DNA of 64,000 nt, from positions 3,162,001 through 3,226,000 of the forward strand of contig NZ_CP107935.1 of NCBI RefSeq assembly GCF_036038375.1, given 5' to 3'. The notes under the pieces were generated by a model, which saw nothing but the letters and a program-made list of their open reading frames with translations, had not been told where the DNA came from and did no database searches. Positions 9,748 to 17,201 of this stretch are shown piece after piece (position 1 is the stretch's first letter; every line of letters starts with the position of its first letter). Source of the DNA: Streptomyces sp. NBC_00414. GTDB lineage: Bacteria > Actinomycetota > Actinomycetes > Streptomycetales > Streptomycetaceae. A program made the translations under genes and the position numbers.

Positions 9748-10728
9748 TCAGCCTTTGACCGCCCCGGTCAACATCCCCTTCTTGAAATGCTTCTGGACGA
9801 ACGGCGAAAGAAACGCCACAGGCAACAACGCCAGCACCATCACAGCCATCTGCACGGCGAGCGCGGACAGTTGCCCCGTCTTGATCGCCTGCCCCAGCCC
9901 CACCGGAGGTTCCTGCTTCTGGACGAGCTGGATCATGACGTTCTGCAGCGGCATCATGTCCTGATCGCTCAGATAGATCGACGCGTTGAACCAGGCGCTC
10001 CAGTACCCGACGGCGTAGAAGAGCGTGATCACCGCGATGACGGCGCGGGACAGCGGGATCACGATCTGCCAGAGGATCCGCCAGTCCCCCGCCCCGTCGA
10101 TCCGCGCGCTGTCGGTGAGTTCCGGCGAGATGCCCATGAAGAACGCGCGCAGCACCAGGATGTTGAAGACACTGATCGCGCTCGGCAGGATCAGCGCCAG
10201 ATACGTGTCCGTCAGCCCCAGCGACTGCACCAGCAGATACGTGGGGATGAGCCCGGCGCCGAAGAACATCGTGGCGAGCAGGATCATCAGGAACCAGCGG
10301 TGCCCGAGCGACCCGATGCGCGAGAGCCCGTACGCGGAGAGGATCGACACCGTCATCGAGAACAGCGTGCCGACGAGGGTGACGCCCAGGCTGACGACGG
10401 TGGCGCGGGTGACCTGGCCGCCGCTCAGCAGCTCCTGGTAGGCGATGAAGGTGATGTCCCGGGGGATCAGCACCAGCCCGCCGGCCTCGCTGATGGTCTG
10501 CTTCGTGGACAAGCTGGTGACGACGACGATCCACAGCGGGAACAGCACGCCCAGGCAGGCGATGGTCAGGGCGATGCCCTTGCCCGCGAGCCCGGCCTTG
10601 CGCGGCTCCTCCTCCCAGACGGGCCTCGGCGGGGCCGCCCAGCGGCCGAGCCCCTCGGGGCCGGAAGCCTTCCGCCCCGCGGCCTTCGGCCGATCCTCGG
10701 TCACGGAGCCCTCCGTCACGGCACTCAT
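9748..10728 (-). CDS. Carbohydrate ABC transporter permease (LplC/YtcP type)
   Basis: This 326-residue inner-membrane permease has about six hydrophobic segments after a hydrophilic 50-residue N-terminus. It carries the permease (EAA-type) loop ARIDGAGDWRILWQIVIPLS. The C-terminal HFKKGMLTGAVKG ending is typical of YtcP/LplC-type CUT1 permeases. Its ATG overlaps the stop of the preceding permease gene as ATGA, so the two are co-translated. Together with the next two genes it forms a sugar importer lacking its own ATPase. In Streptomyces such importers usually share MsiK, which would be encoded elsewhere. The likely cargo is xyloglucan oligosaccharide, inferred from the surrounding hydrolases. 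Confidence 0.9.
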   Translation of the reverse strand: MSAVTEGSVTEDRPKAAGRKASGPEGLGRWAAPPRPVWEEEPRKAGLAGKGIALTIACLGVLFPLWIVVVTSLSTKQTISEAGGLVLIPRDITFIAYQELLSGGQVTRATVVSLGVTLVGTLFSMTVSILSAYGLSRIGSLGHRWFLMILLATMFFGAGLIPTYLLVQSLGLTDTYLALILPSAISVFNILVLRAFFMGISPELTDSARIDGAGDWRILWQIVIPLSRAVIAVITLFYAVGYWSAWFNASIYLSDQDMMPLQNVMIQLVQKQEPPVGLGQAIKTGQLSALAVQMAVMVLALLPVAFLSPFVQKHFKKGMLTGAVKG

Positions 10729-11843
10729 TTCTTGTACACCCCCTGCTCGCCCATGAGATGGGCGATCTTGTTCGCGGCGAGGACGAGTCCGAGACTGACC
10801 ACACCCTTGATCAGGCCGGCCGCCGCCGCGTAACTGAAGTCCTGGTTGCGGACGCCGTTCCACCACACATAGGTGTCGAGGACCTCCGCCGCGCCCGGTC
10901 CCACCGCGTCCCTCTGGAGCAGGATCTGCTCGAAGCCGACCGTGAGCGCGTCCCCGACGCGCAGCACCAGGAGCAGGGCGATCACCGGACGGAGCGCGGG
11001 CAGCGTGACGTGCCACATGCGGCGCCACCGGCCGGCGCCGTCCATCGCGGAGGCCTCGTACAGGTCGGGGCTGACGGAGGCCAGCGCGGCGAGGAAGACG
11101 ATGACGCCCCAGCCGGCGTCCTTCCACACGCCCTCCGCCGTCACCAGGAACTTGAAGATCCCCGGGTCGGTCATGAGGTCGAAGCCCTCGTGGCCGTGCT
11201 CTCGCAGGGTCTGCGCGATGATGCCGGCGCCGCCGAAGATCTGCTGGAAGACGGTGATGACCAGCACCCAGGAGAAGAAGTGCGGGAGATAGAGGATCGC
11301 CTGGGACACCGCCCGCACCCGGGGTCTGATCACGCTGTTGATGAGCAGCGCGAGCAGGACCGGGACCGGGAAGAAGAGCAGCAGTTGCAGCCCGAACAGG
11401 ACGAGGGTGTTCTGGACGGCGTCCCAGAACGCCGAGTCCTCGAACAGCCGCGAGAACTGCTCGAAGCCGACCCAGGGGCTGTGGAAGATGGCGACGAAGC
11501 CGTTGTCGCTGATGTACGGGTCGTACTCCTGGAAGGCGACGACGTTGCCCAGGATCGGTATGTAGTTGAAGACCAGGACCAGCAGGACGGCCGGCAGGGT
11601 CATCAGGACCAGCGTGCGGTCCCGCTTGAGGCGGGCTTTGAACGTGCCGCCGTTCGCGGCCTTCCTCGATGCCCTCCTCGACGCCTTGCGCAGGGTCCTC
11701 CGCTCGGCCTCGGAGACCCCCGCGTCGGGCGGTGCGTCGGTGACCGAGGTGGCGCCGCGCGATGCGGTGCCGCGCGGAGTGCTGCCGTGGGGAGTGCTGC
11801 CCTGTGGTGAAGTGCCGCCGCGTGAAGTGGTGCCGTGTGCCAC
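10725..11843 (-). CDS. Carbohydrate ABC transporter permease (LplB type)
   Basis: This 372-residue permease has six predicted membrane spans starting near residue 77 (LMTLPAVLLVLVFNYIPILG) and the permease loop SAMDGAGRWRRMWHVTLP. It pairs with the downstream permease as the membrane channel of a CUT1 importer. The first 40 residues are odd: a Gly/Ser/Thr/Pro low-complexity run with repeating TSRG, SPQG, TPHG, TPRG and ASRG units, encoded by a degenerate 15-bp minisatellite at about 11758-11835. A later start would remove this run, but I see no clear ribosome site for one. Only 4 bp separate it from the binding-protein stop. Confidence 0.88.
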   Translation of the reverse strand: MAHGTTSRGGTSPQGSTPHGSTPRGTASRGATSVTDAPPDAGVSEAERRTLRKASRRASRKAANGGTFKARLKRDRTLVLMTLPAVLLVLVFNYIPILGNVVAFQEYDPYISDNGFVAIFHSPWVGFEQFSRLFEDSAFWDAVQNTLVLFGLQLLLFFPVPVLLALLINSVIRPRVRAVSQAILYLPHFFSWVLVITVFQQIFGGAGIIAQTLREHGHEGFDLMTDPGIFKFLVTAEGVWKDAGWGVIVFLAALASVSPDLYEASAMDGAGRWRRMWHVTLPALRPVIALLLVLRVGDALTVGFEQILLQRDAVGPGAAEVLDTYVWWNGVRNQDFSYAAAAGLIKGVVSLGLVLAANKIAHLMGEQGVYKK

Positions 11844-11847
11844 CGCG

Positions 11848-13530
11848 TCACCCCTGCGCGGATCCGCTGTCGTCCAGCAGTTTCCCGTACCAGTCCCGCA
11901 GCTTGTCGCCGCCCTGGCTCTTCCAGTCCGACACCGCCTGCTGCATGTCGCTGATCTTCTTGCGGCCGCGGACGATGTCGTCCTCCAGCTGCTCGAAGTC
12001 GTTGGAGAGGTTGGTGTAGCGGGCCGGCTCGATGATCTGGAGACCGTAGAAGGAGGACTTCTTGGTGAAGGCGCCCATCCGCTGCTGCCATTCGACCTGC
12101 GCCTTCGCGACCTCCGGGAGGTCGGGGTGCGCGATCGTCGAGGCGGGGCTCGCCAGCATCACGAAGGCGTTCAGGACCTCCTGGTTGCCCTTGTCGTTCT
12201 TGGTGGGCGTGCCGTCCTTGAGCGTGTAGTGCGTGCCCTCGACCCCGTAGTTGGTGAGCATGTACTCCTCGGTGCCGTACGGCGCGGCGGTGACGTTCGC
12301 GGCGGCCAGCACGTCCTGGATCACGGCCTTCGACGCCTTCTTGTTGACGAAGGCGAAGATGCTCGCGGGCGCGCCGGCCCACAGCGTGGGGTCCCCGCCG
12401 TCGTGGCCGAAGATGTCCATGCCCGCGATGCGGAAGTCCTTGTTCTGGGCGGCCTGTTCGGCGGTCTTGGCCCACCAGTGCGAGATGTCGTTGTTGTAGA
12501 AGAGGACCTCGCCCGAGGCGAAGCGCAGGGACGAGTCGCCCTGGTTCTGCGCCTTGGCGTCCGGGTGGACGACTCCGGCGGCGTACAGCTTGCGCGTCCA
12601 CTCCAGCGCTTCGAGGTACTCGTCGGTCTCGACGCGGTAGACCAGTTTGCCGCCGACGGAGTTCCAGCCGAGCGACTTCTCGCTGCCGGACAGCACACCG
12701 AAGCTGTTGAAGGCCGTCCACTTCATGTCGTCGCAGGCCCACACCTTCGCCCTGGCGTTGGTGATCTCCTTGGCCAGGGCCAGGAACTCGGCCGCCGAAG
12801 TGGGGAGTTCGTAGCCCTTCTTGTCGAAGATGTCCTTGCGGTAGTACGGCACGATGTTGGCGACGTACGAGCTGGGCATCGGCAGGCCGCGCAGCTTGCC
12901 GCCGAAGATGGAGCGCTGCCAGGCGTCGGTCGGGACGGCGGCGAGGTTCGGGTACTCCTTGACCTTGTCGCCCGAGAGGTAGGGGCCGAGGTCGGCCATC
13001 TTGCTGATGATGGCGCTGGGTATCTTGCCGCCCATGTTCCAGCCGGGGATCACCACGACGTCCGGCATGTCGCTGGAGGCGAGCACCGCGCCGAGCTTCT
13101 CGTCGTACGTGTTGCCGTCCTGGTTCTGCCAGACGACCTTCGCGCCGATCTTCGCGTTCATCGCCTCGTAGTAGGGGTTGTCGCCCTTCGGCGGCGTGCC
13201 CCAGAACGGCGACATGATCTTGATGGTGCTGCCCTTGCCGAGTTTCCCGGACACCGAGGTCTTCAGGTCGGCGAGCGAGAGCTTGCCGGTGAAGCCGAGC
13301 GAGGACCCGTTCTTCGACGCGATGTCCGGCGTCACCACGTTCTGCGCCACGAAGGTGGGAAGGATCTTCTTCGCGTCCTTGCCCGAGGTCGTGCCCTCCT
13401 TCTTGCCCCCGTCGGAGCCACCGCAGGCGGCCAGCAGCGGCATCCCGCCGGCCACCGCGGCGGTGGCGACCGCCGTGGAGGCGAGGAAGCTTCTCCGGCT
13501 GGGGCCGGAGGCGGAGGTGTTCGGCGTCAT
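11848..13530 (-). CDS. Carbohydrate ABC transporter binding lipoprotein (LplA type)
   Basis: This 560-residue protein is an extracellular solute-binding lipoprotein. Its signal has a twin Arg (SRRSFLAS) and a lipobox (LLAAC), so it is probably exported by Tat and lipid-anchored. Its length and C-terminal motifs fit the large LplA/YtcQ group rather than short maltose-type binding proteins. ATG at 13530 is preferred because GAAGGG lies about 9 bases upstream. It is the first gene of the minus-strand operon; two permease genes follow at once. The promoter region upstream carries a 14-bp palindrome (13690-13703) and a longer imperfect one, so control by a LacI-family repressor is likely. The ligand is probably a xyloglucan oligosaccharide, by context. 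Confidence 0.9.
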   Translation of the reverse strand: MTPNTSASGPSRRSFLASTAVATAAVAGGMPLLAACGGSDGGKKEGTTSGKDAKKILPTFVAQNVVTPDIASKNGSSLGFTGKLSLADLKTSVSGKLGKGSTIKIMSPFWGTPPKGDNPYYEAMNAKIGAKVVWQNQDGNTYDEKLGAVLASSDMPDVVVIPGWNMGGKIPSAIISKMADLGPYLSGDKVKEYPNLAAVPTDAWQRSIFGGKLRGLPMPSSYVANIVPYYRKDIFDKKGYELPTSAAEFLALAKEITNARAKVWACDDMKWTAFNSFGVLSGSEKSLGWNSVGGKLVYRVETDEYLEALEWTRKLYAAGVVHPDAKAQNQGDSSLRFASGEVLFYNNDISHWWAKTAEQAAQNKDFRIAGMDIFGHDGGDPTLWAGAPASIFAFVNKKASKAVIQDVLAAANVTAAPYGTEEYMLTNYGVEGTHYTLKDGTPTKNDKGNQEVLNAFVMLASPASTIAHPDLPEVAKAQVEWQQRMGAFTKKSSFYGLQIIEPARYTNLSNDFEQLEDDIVRGRKKISDMQQAVSDWKSQGGDKLRDWYGKLLDDSGSAQG

Positions 13531-13669
13531 TGCGTCAACCCTTCGTGGCGCACAGCAGGACACCCGGCGGTGTGGCCGTCGGCTGCGGTGTCTTGAGTGG
13601 AACTGGCTGAGCCGAAGCGGAGCCGGCTGAGCTGAAGGACCTCGGAGGTCTGCGCACTCAGCAGCGGCG

Positions 13670-13686
13670 TCTTCGACGGTCGAAGA
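13670..13686. promoter_or_regulatory. Imperfect operator-like palindrome upstream of importer operon
   Basis: The 17-base sequence TCTTCGACGGTCGAAGA is a palindrome except for its central base. It lies 3 bases from the perfect 14-bp site and shares TCGA and GAAG elements with it. It may be an auxiliary operator or an RNA hairpin in the leader. Confidence 0.4.
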
Positions 13687-13689
13687 GAG

Positions 13690-13703
13690 TCGAAGCGCTT
13701 CGA
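13690..13703. promoter_or_regulatory. LacI-family-type operator palindrome, importer side
   Basis: TCGAAGCGCTTCGA is a perfect 14-bp palindrome with a central CG step, the hallmark of LacI-family operators. An identical copy lies at 13894-13907. This one sits about 160 bp upstream of the binding-protein start, in the divergent control region. Confidence 0.7.
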
Positions 13704-13864
13704 TGTTGCTGCGAGGTTAAGTGAACACCTGAGGGTGCACAAGGGCCGATTCAAACATTCCTCGGAGGTGTGAAGGTCTGTACCGGTCGCTTCCACCCCC
13801 GCGAATCCCCTTGGAATCTCCGTGAGATGACGGTGAGGATCAGGAGTTGTCGCGGCTGGGTGTC

Positions 13865-13907
13865 TTGACACCCGACCACTCGTCGAATGAGCATCGAAGC
13901 GCTTCGA
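13865..13907 (+). promoter_or_regulatory. GH3 promoter with overlapping LacI-family-type operator
   Basis: TTGACA at 13865-13870 is a perfect -35 box. A weak -10 (GAGCAT, 13889-13894) follows at 18-bp spacing. The second perfect copy of TCGAAGCGCTTCGA (13894-13907) directly follows, covering the expected transcription start. A repressor bound here would block initiation of the GH3 gene that begins at 13953. Confidence 0.6.
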
Positions 13908-13952
13908 AAGCTCGGTACCGCTCCTCCTCGTCTTCCGTAAAGGGATCCTCGC

Positions 13953-16826
13953 GTGACTGCACAAACGCCGCCTTTCCGCGACTCGCAGCTGCCGTTCGCG
14001 AAGCGCATCGACGATCTTCTGTCGCGACTCACCCTCGACGAACGGGTGGCGATGCTGCACCAGTTCGGGCCCGCGGTGGAGCGCCTCGGCATCGCCGCGT
14101 TCCGCACCGGCCAGGAGGCCCTGCACGGGGTGGCCTGGATGGGCCCCGCGACCGTGTTCCCGCAGGCGGTCGGCCTGGGCGCGACCTGGAACGAGGAGTT
14201 GGTGCGCCGGGTCGGCGAGGCCGTCTCCACCGAGACCCGCGCCATGCGCTCGCGCGACGACCGCGTCGGCCTCAACGTCTGGGCGCCCACGGTGAATCTG
14301 CTGCGCCACCCCCTGTGGGGCCGCAACGAGGAGGGCTACTCGGAGGACCCGAAGCTGACCTCGGCGATCGCCACCGCGTACACCCGGGGGCTGCGCGGCG
14401 ACCATCCCGCCTACTGGCGCACGGCGCCGGTCCTCAAGCACTGGCTGGCGCACAACAACGAGACGGACCGCGCCACCGCGTCGAGTTCGGTGCGCCCCAG
14501 GGTGCTGCACGAGTACGATCTGCGGGCCTTCCGCGAGACGGTCGAGGCGGGCGCGGTGGCCGGTGTGATGCCCGCGTACAACCTGGTCAACGGCCGCCCC
14601 AACCATGTGTCGCCGTATCTGGGCGAGCATCTGCGCGCCTGGACGGACCAGGACCTGCTGGTCTGCTCGGACGCGGGCGCGCCCTCGAACCTGGTCGACT
14701 CCGAGCACTACTTCGACACGCACGAGGAGGCGACGGCCGCGTCGCTGCTCGCCGGCGTCGACAGCTTCACCGACCACGGCACGGACAGCTCGAAGATCGT
14801 CGAACGTGTCCAGGGCGCCCTGGAACAAGGCCTGTTGACCGAGGCAGACATCGACGCGGCGGTCCGCCGCCAGCTCGCGGTCCGCTTCCGCCTCGGTGAG
14901 TTCGACCCGCTCCTGGACCCGTACGCGGACTCCAAGGACTTCGACACGCCCGCGCACCGGGCCCTCGCCCGGGAGGCCGCGGAGCAGGCGGTCGTCCTGC
15001 TCAAGAACGACGGCCTGCTCCCCCTCACCGGGACAGGCACCCGTATCGCGGTGGTCGGCCTCCTCGCCGACGAGTGCAAGCTCGACTGGTACAGCGGCAC
15101 CCTCATCCACCGCTCCACACCGCTGGAGGGCCTGTACGACCGCTTCGGCGCCGACCGCGTGCACTTCGCCGAGGGCGTGGACCGCGTACGCCTGAAGACC
15201 TCCGACGGTACGTATCTGAACGTGCCGCGGGCCGACGACGCGGGCGACGAGGTCCGCGGGGCCGAGGGCGCGCTGGACCCGGCCCTCCTCGCGGGCCGCA
15301 CCGACCTGCCCCCGCTCACCACCGACGCCACGGGCACCGAACTCGCCCTGATCGACTGGGGCGAGGGCGTCCTCACGTTCCGCGCTCCCGACGGCCGCTA
15401 CCTCTCGGTCGCCGAGGACGGCTTCGTGCGCGCCTCCGCGGACCAGCCCGGCGGCTGGGTCGTCCAGGAGACGTTCCGGCTGGAACCCGTCGGTTCCGCG
15501 GAGACCGGGACCGGAACTCGGCACGGGAACGGGCACCTCCTGAAACATGTCGGTACGGGTCGCTACGTCTCTGTCACCGCCGACGGCGTAAAGGTTGCCG
15601 ACGAGAACCCGGCGATCCTCGAACTGGAGATCACGGAACGCGGCGAGGCCGCGGTGGCCCGTGCGGCGGCCTCGGCCGACGTCGTCCTCGTGGTCGCGGG
15701 CAACGACCCGCACATCAACGGGCGCGAGACGGAGGACCGCACCACCCTCGCCCTCCCCGCCCACCAGCGGCGGCTGCTGGACGCGGCACGGGCCGCCAAC
15801 CCGCGCACGGCCCTGATCGTCACGTCCTCGTACCCCTACGCCTTCGACCCCGCCGACCTCCCCGCCGTCCTCTGGACGGCCCACGGCGGCCAGGCGGCCG
15901 GCACCGCGCTGGCCCGCGTCCTGGCGGGGGACGTCTCCCCGGCGGGCCGACTGCCCCAGACCTGGTACGCCTCCGACGCGGACCTGCCGGACCTCCTCGA
16001 CTACGACGTGATCGGCGGCCGACAGACGTATCTGTACTTCGAGGGCACCCCGCTCTTCCCGTTCGGCCACGGCCTGTCGTACGCGTCCTTCACGTACGGG
16101 GACTTCGCGGCGAGCGTCAGGGAGGAGTCCGCGCACGTCACCTTCACGGTCACCAACACCGGTGACACGGCGGCCGACGAGGTGGCGCAGCTCTACGGCC
16201 GCCCCGTGGCCCCGTCCGTGCCACGCCCCCGCCGTGAACTGCTGGCCCACCGCCGGGTCCACGTTCCCGCGGGCGCCTCCACGGAACTCTCCTTCGAACT
16301 CCCGCTCTCCGCCTTGGAGTTCTGGGACGTGGCGCACGGCGGACGGCGTCTGGAGCCCGGCGGGTACGAACTTCTCGCGGGCGCGTCCGCCGAGGACATC
16401 CGCCTGAGCGGGACGATCGAGCCGGCCGGAACCCCGTCCGCCCCGCGCCCGGTCCTCGAACTCGGCCTGGACGCGGCCGGTTTCGACGCGCAGACGGGCG
16501 CCGGGATCGTCGACCGTACGAAGCTGTCGGGCGACGCGGTGACGCCCACGAACCCGGACGCGACCGGTGGGGCCGCGGAACTCGTCTACCGGGCCTGTGA
16601 CTTCGGCCCGGCGGCCCGGTCCGTCACGGTCGAGGTGTCGGGCGAGGGCACCCTCGAACTGGCCCTGGGCGACGGGCAGGTGATCGCCCACCTGGACATC
16701 GCCCCCACGACGGGCCCGTACGCCTACACGTCCGTGACCACCCCGTTCGACGCGTCCGGCGTCCACGACCTGCGCGTCGAACTGCGTGGCCCGCTGCGGC
16801 TCTCGCGCGTCGGCTTCTCCGGCTGA
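13953..16826 (+). CDS. GH3 beta-glycosidase (beta-glucosidase/beta-xylosidase) with internal beta-trefoil-like insert
   Basis: This 957-residue enzyme has the GH3 barrel at about 15-330 with nucleophile Asp240 in LLVCSDAG and the KHWLAHNNE motif. The alpha/beta sandwich domain (340-410, resuming near 565) is split by an insert of about 150 residues (411-560). The insert's YLNVPRAD, RYLSVAEDG and RYVSVTADG repeats resemble a fascin-like trefoil. A FnIII-like domain (about 712-815) and a CBM6-like C-terminal domain (about 830-957) follow. No signal peptide is seen, so action is probably cytoplasmic. The GTG start has AAAGGGA 7 bases upstream. It diverges from the importer operon and shares its operator, so it likely cleaves glucose or xylose from xyloglucan oligosaccharides. 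The exact specificity cannot be read from sequence. Confidence 0.88.
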   Translation: MTAQTPPFRDSQLPFAKRIDDLLSRLTLDERVAMLHQFGPAVERLGIAAFRTGQEALHGVAWMGPATVFPQAVGLGATWNEELVRRVGEAVSTETRAMRSRDDRVGLNVWAPTVNLLRHPLWGRNEEGYSEDPKLTSAIATAYTRGLRGDHPAYWRTAPVLKHWLAHNNETDRATASSSVRPRVLHEYDLRAFRETVEAGAVAGVMPAYNLVNGRPNHVSPYLGEHLRAWTDQDLLVCSDAGAPSNLVDSEHYFDTHEEATAASLLAGVDSFTDHGTDSSKIVERVQGALEQGLLTEADIDAAVRRQLAVRFRLGEFDPLLDPYADSKDFDTPAHRALAREAAEQAVVLLKNDGLLPLTGTGTRIAVVGLLADECKLDWYSGTLIHRSTPLEGLYDRFGADRVHFAEGVDRVRLKTSDGTYLNVPRADDAGDEVRGAEGALDPALLAGRTDLPPLTTDATGTELALIDWGEGVLTFRAPDGRYLSVAEDGFVRASADQPGGWVVQETFRLEPVGSAETGTGTRHGNGHLLKHVGTGRYVSVTADGVKVADENPAILELEITERGEAAVARAAASADVVLVVAGNDPHINGRETEDRTTLALPAHQRRLLDAARAANPRTALIVTSSYPYAFDPADLPAVLWTAHGGQAAGTALARVLAGDVSPAGRLPQTWYASDADLPDLLDYDVIGGRQTYLYFEGTPLFPFGHGLSYASFTYGDFAASVREESAHVTFTVTNTGDTAADEVAQLYGRPVAPSVPRPRRELLAHRRVHVPAGASTELSFELPLSALEFWDVAHGGRRLEPGGYELLAGASAEDIRLSGTIEPAGTPSAPRPVLELGLDAAGFDAQTGAGIVDRTKLSGDAVTPTNPDATGGAAELVYRACDFGPAARSVTVEVSGEGTLELALGDGQVIAHLDIAPTTGPYAYTSVTTPFDASGVHDLRVELRGPLRLSRVGFSG

Positions 16827-16871
16827 GGACCCGGAGCCCGCCTGCGGCACGGAGTGCTCCGGCGGCACAGG

Positions 16872-16913
16872 GAAGGGGCCCGGCACCGTAAGGCAGCGGT
16901 GCCGGGCCCCTTC
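16872..16913 (+). terminator. Strong intrinsic terminator after GH3 gene
   Basis: A perfect 17-bp GC-rich inverted repeat (16872-16888 with 16897-16913) encloses an 8-base loop 45 bp after the GH3 stop and ahead of the convergent rpmF stop, so it may serve both genes. Confidence 0.85.
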
Positions 16914-16962
16914 GTCCGGGGGTGCTTCGTCCGGGGGTTGTGCGTCCGGAGGTCGGGCGGTG

Positions 16963-17133
16963 TCACCCCTCGGGCTGGATGAGCCCGCGCTCGTAGGCGC
17001 GGATCAGCCTGCGGGGTACCGCGTACTCGCGCCCGTCGACGTGGAAGGGGACGAGATCGGGTGTCGCCGCCTTCCACTGGGAACGACGGTGCCGAGTGTT
17101 CGAACGGGACATCTTACGCTTCGGGACTGCCAT
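16963..17133 (-). CDS. rpmF: 50S ribosomal protein L32, cysteine-free (zinc-independent) paralogue
   Basis: This 56-residue protein opens with [20 protein letters not shown], the conserved L32 N-terminus. The usual zinc-ribbon CxxC pairs are absent: there is no cysteine at all, and the C-terminal half reads [18 protein letters not shown]. Bacteria commonly keep such C-minus ribosomal paralogues to replace zinc-binding copies during zinc starvation, under Zur control. A Zur-type box lies 15 bp upstream. A -10-like TAGTGT (minus strand, 17146-17141) ends 7 bases before the ATG, so the message may be leaderless. It is an isolated gene, convergent with GH3. The C-plus L32 copy should be elsewhere in the genome. 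Confidence 0.93.
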   Translation of the reverse strand: MAVPKRKMSRSNTRHRRSQWKAATPDLVPFHVDGREYAVPRRLIRAYERGLIQPEG

Positions 17134-17148
17134 GCCCGGCACACTACA

Positions 17149-17163
17149 TGAAAATGATTGTCA
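17149..17163 (-). promoter_or_regulatory. Zur box upstream of C-minus rpmF
   Basis: TGAAAATGATTGTCA (15 bp) closely matches the Zur-family palindrome TGAAAATGATTTTCA. It sits directly upstream of the -10-like hexamer of the zinc-free L32 gene, where a zinc-bound repressor would block RNA polymerase. Confidence 0.8.
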
Positions 17164-17201
17164 CTAGCCATAGGGCAGCCGCGGAGCTTCGGTCCCCGGC
17201 C

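Noticed and set aside
13527..16886. A 1119-codon open frame on the minus strand opposite GH3
   Set aside because: It is an antisense shadow of the GC-biased GH3 gene, rich in Arg/Gly/Val with no domain, and spans the operator region.
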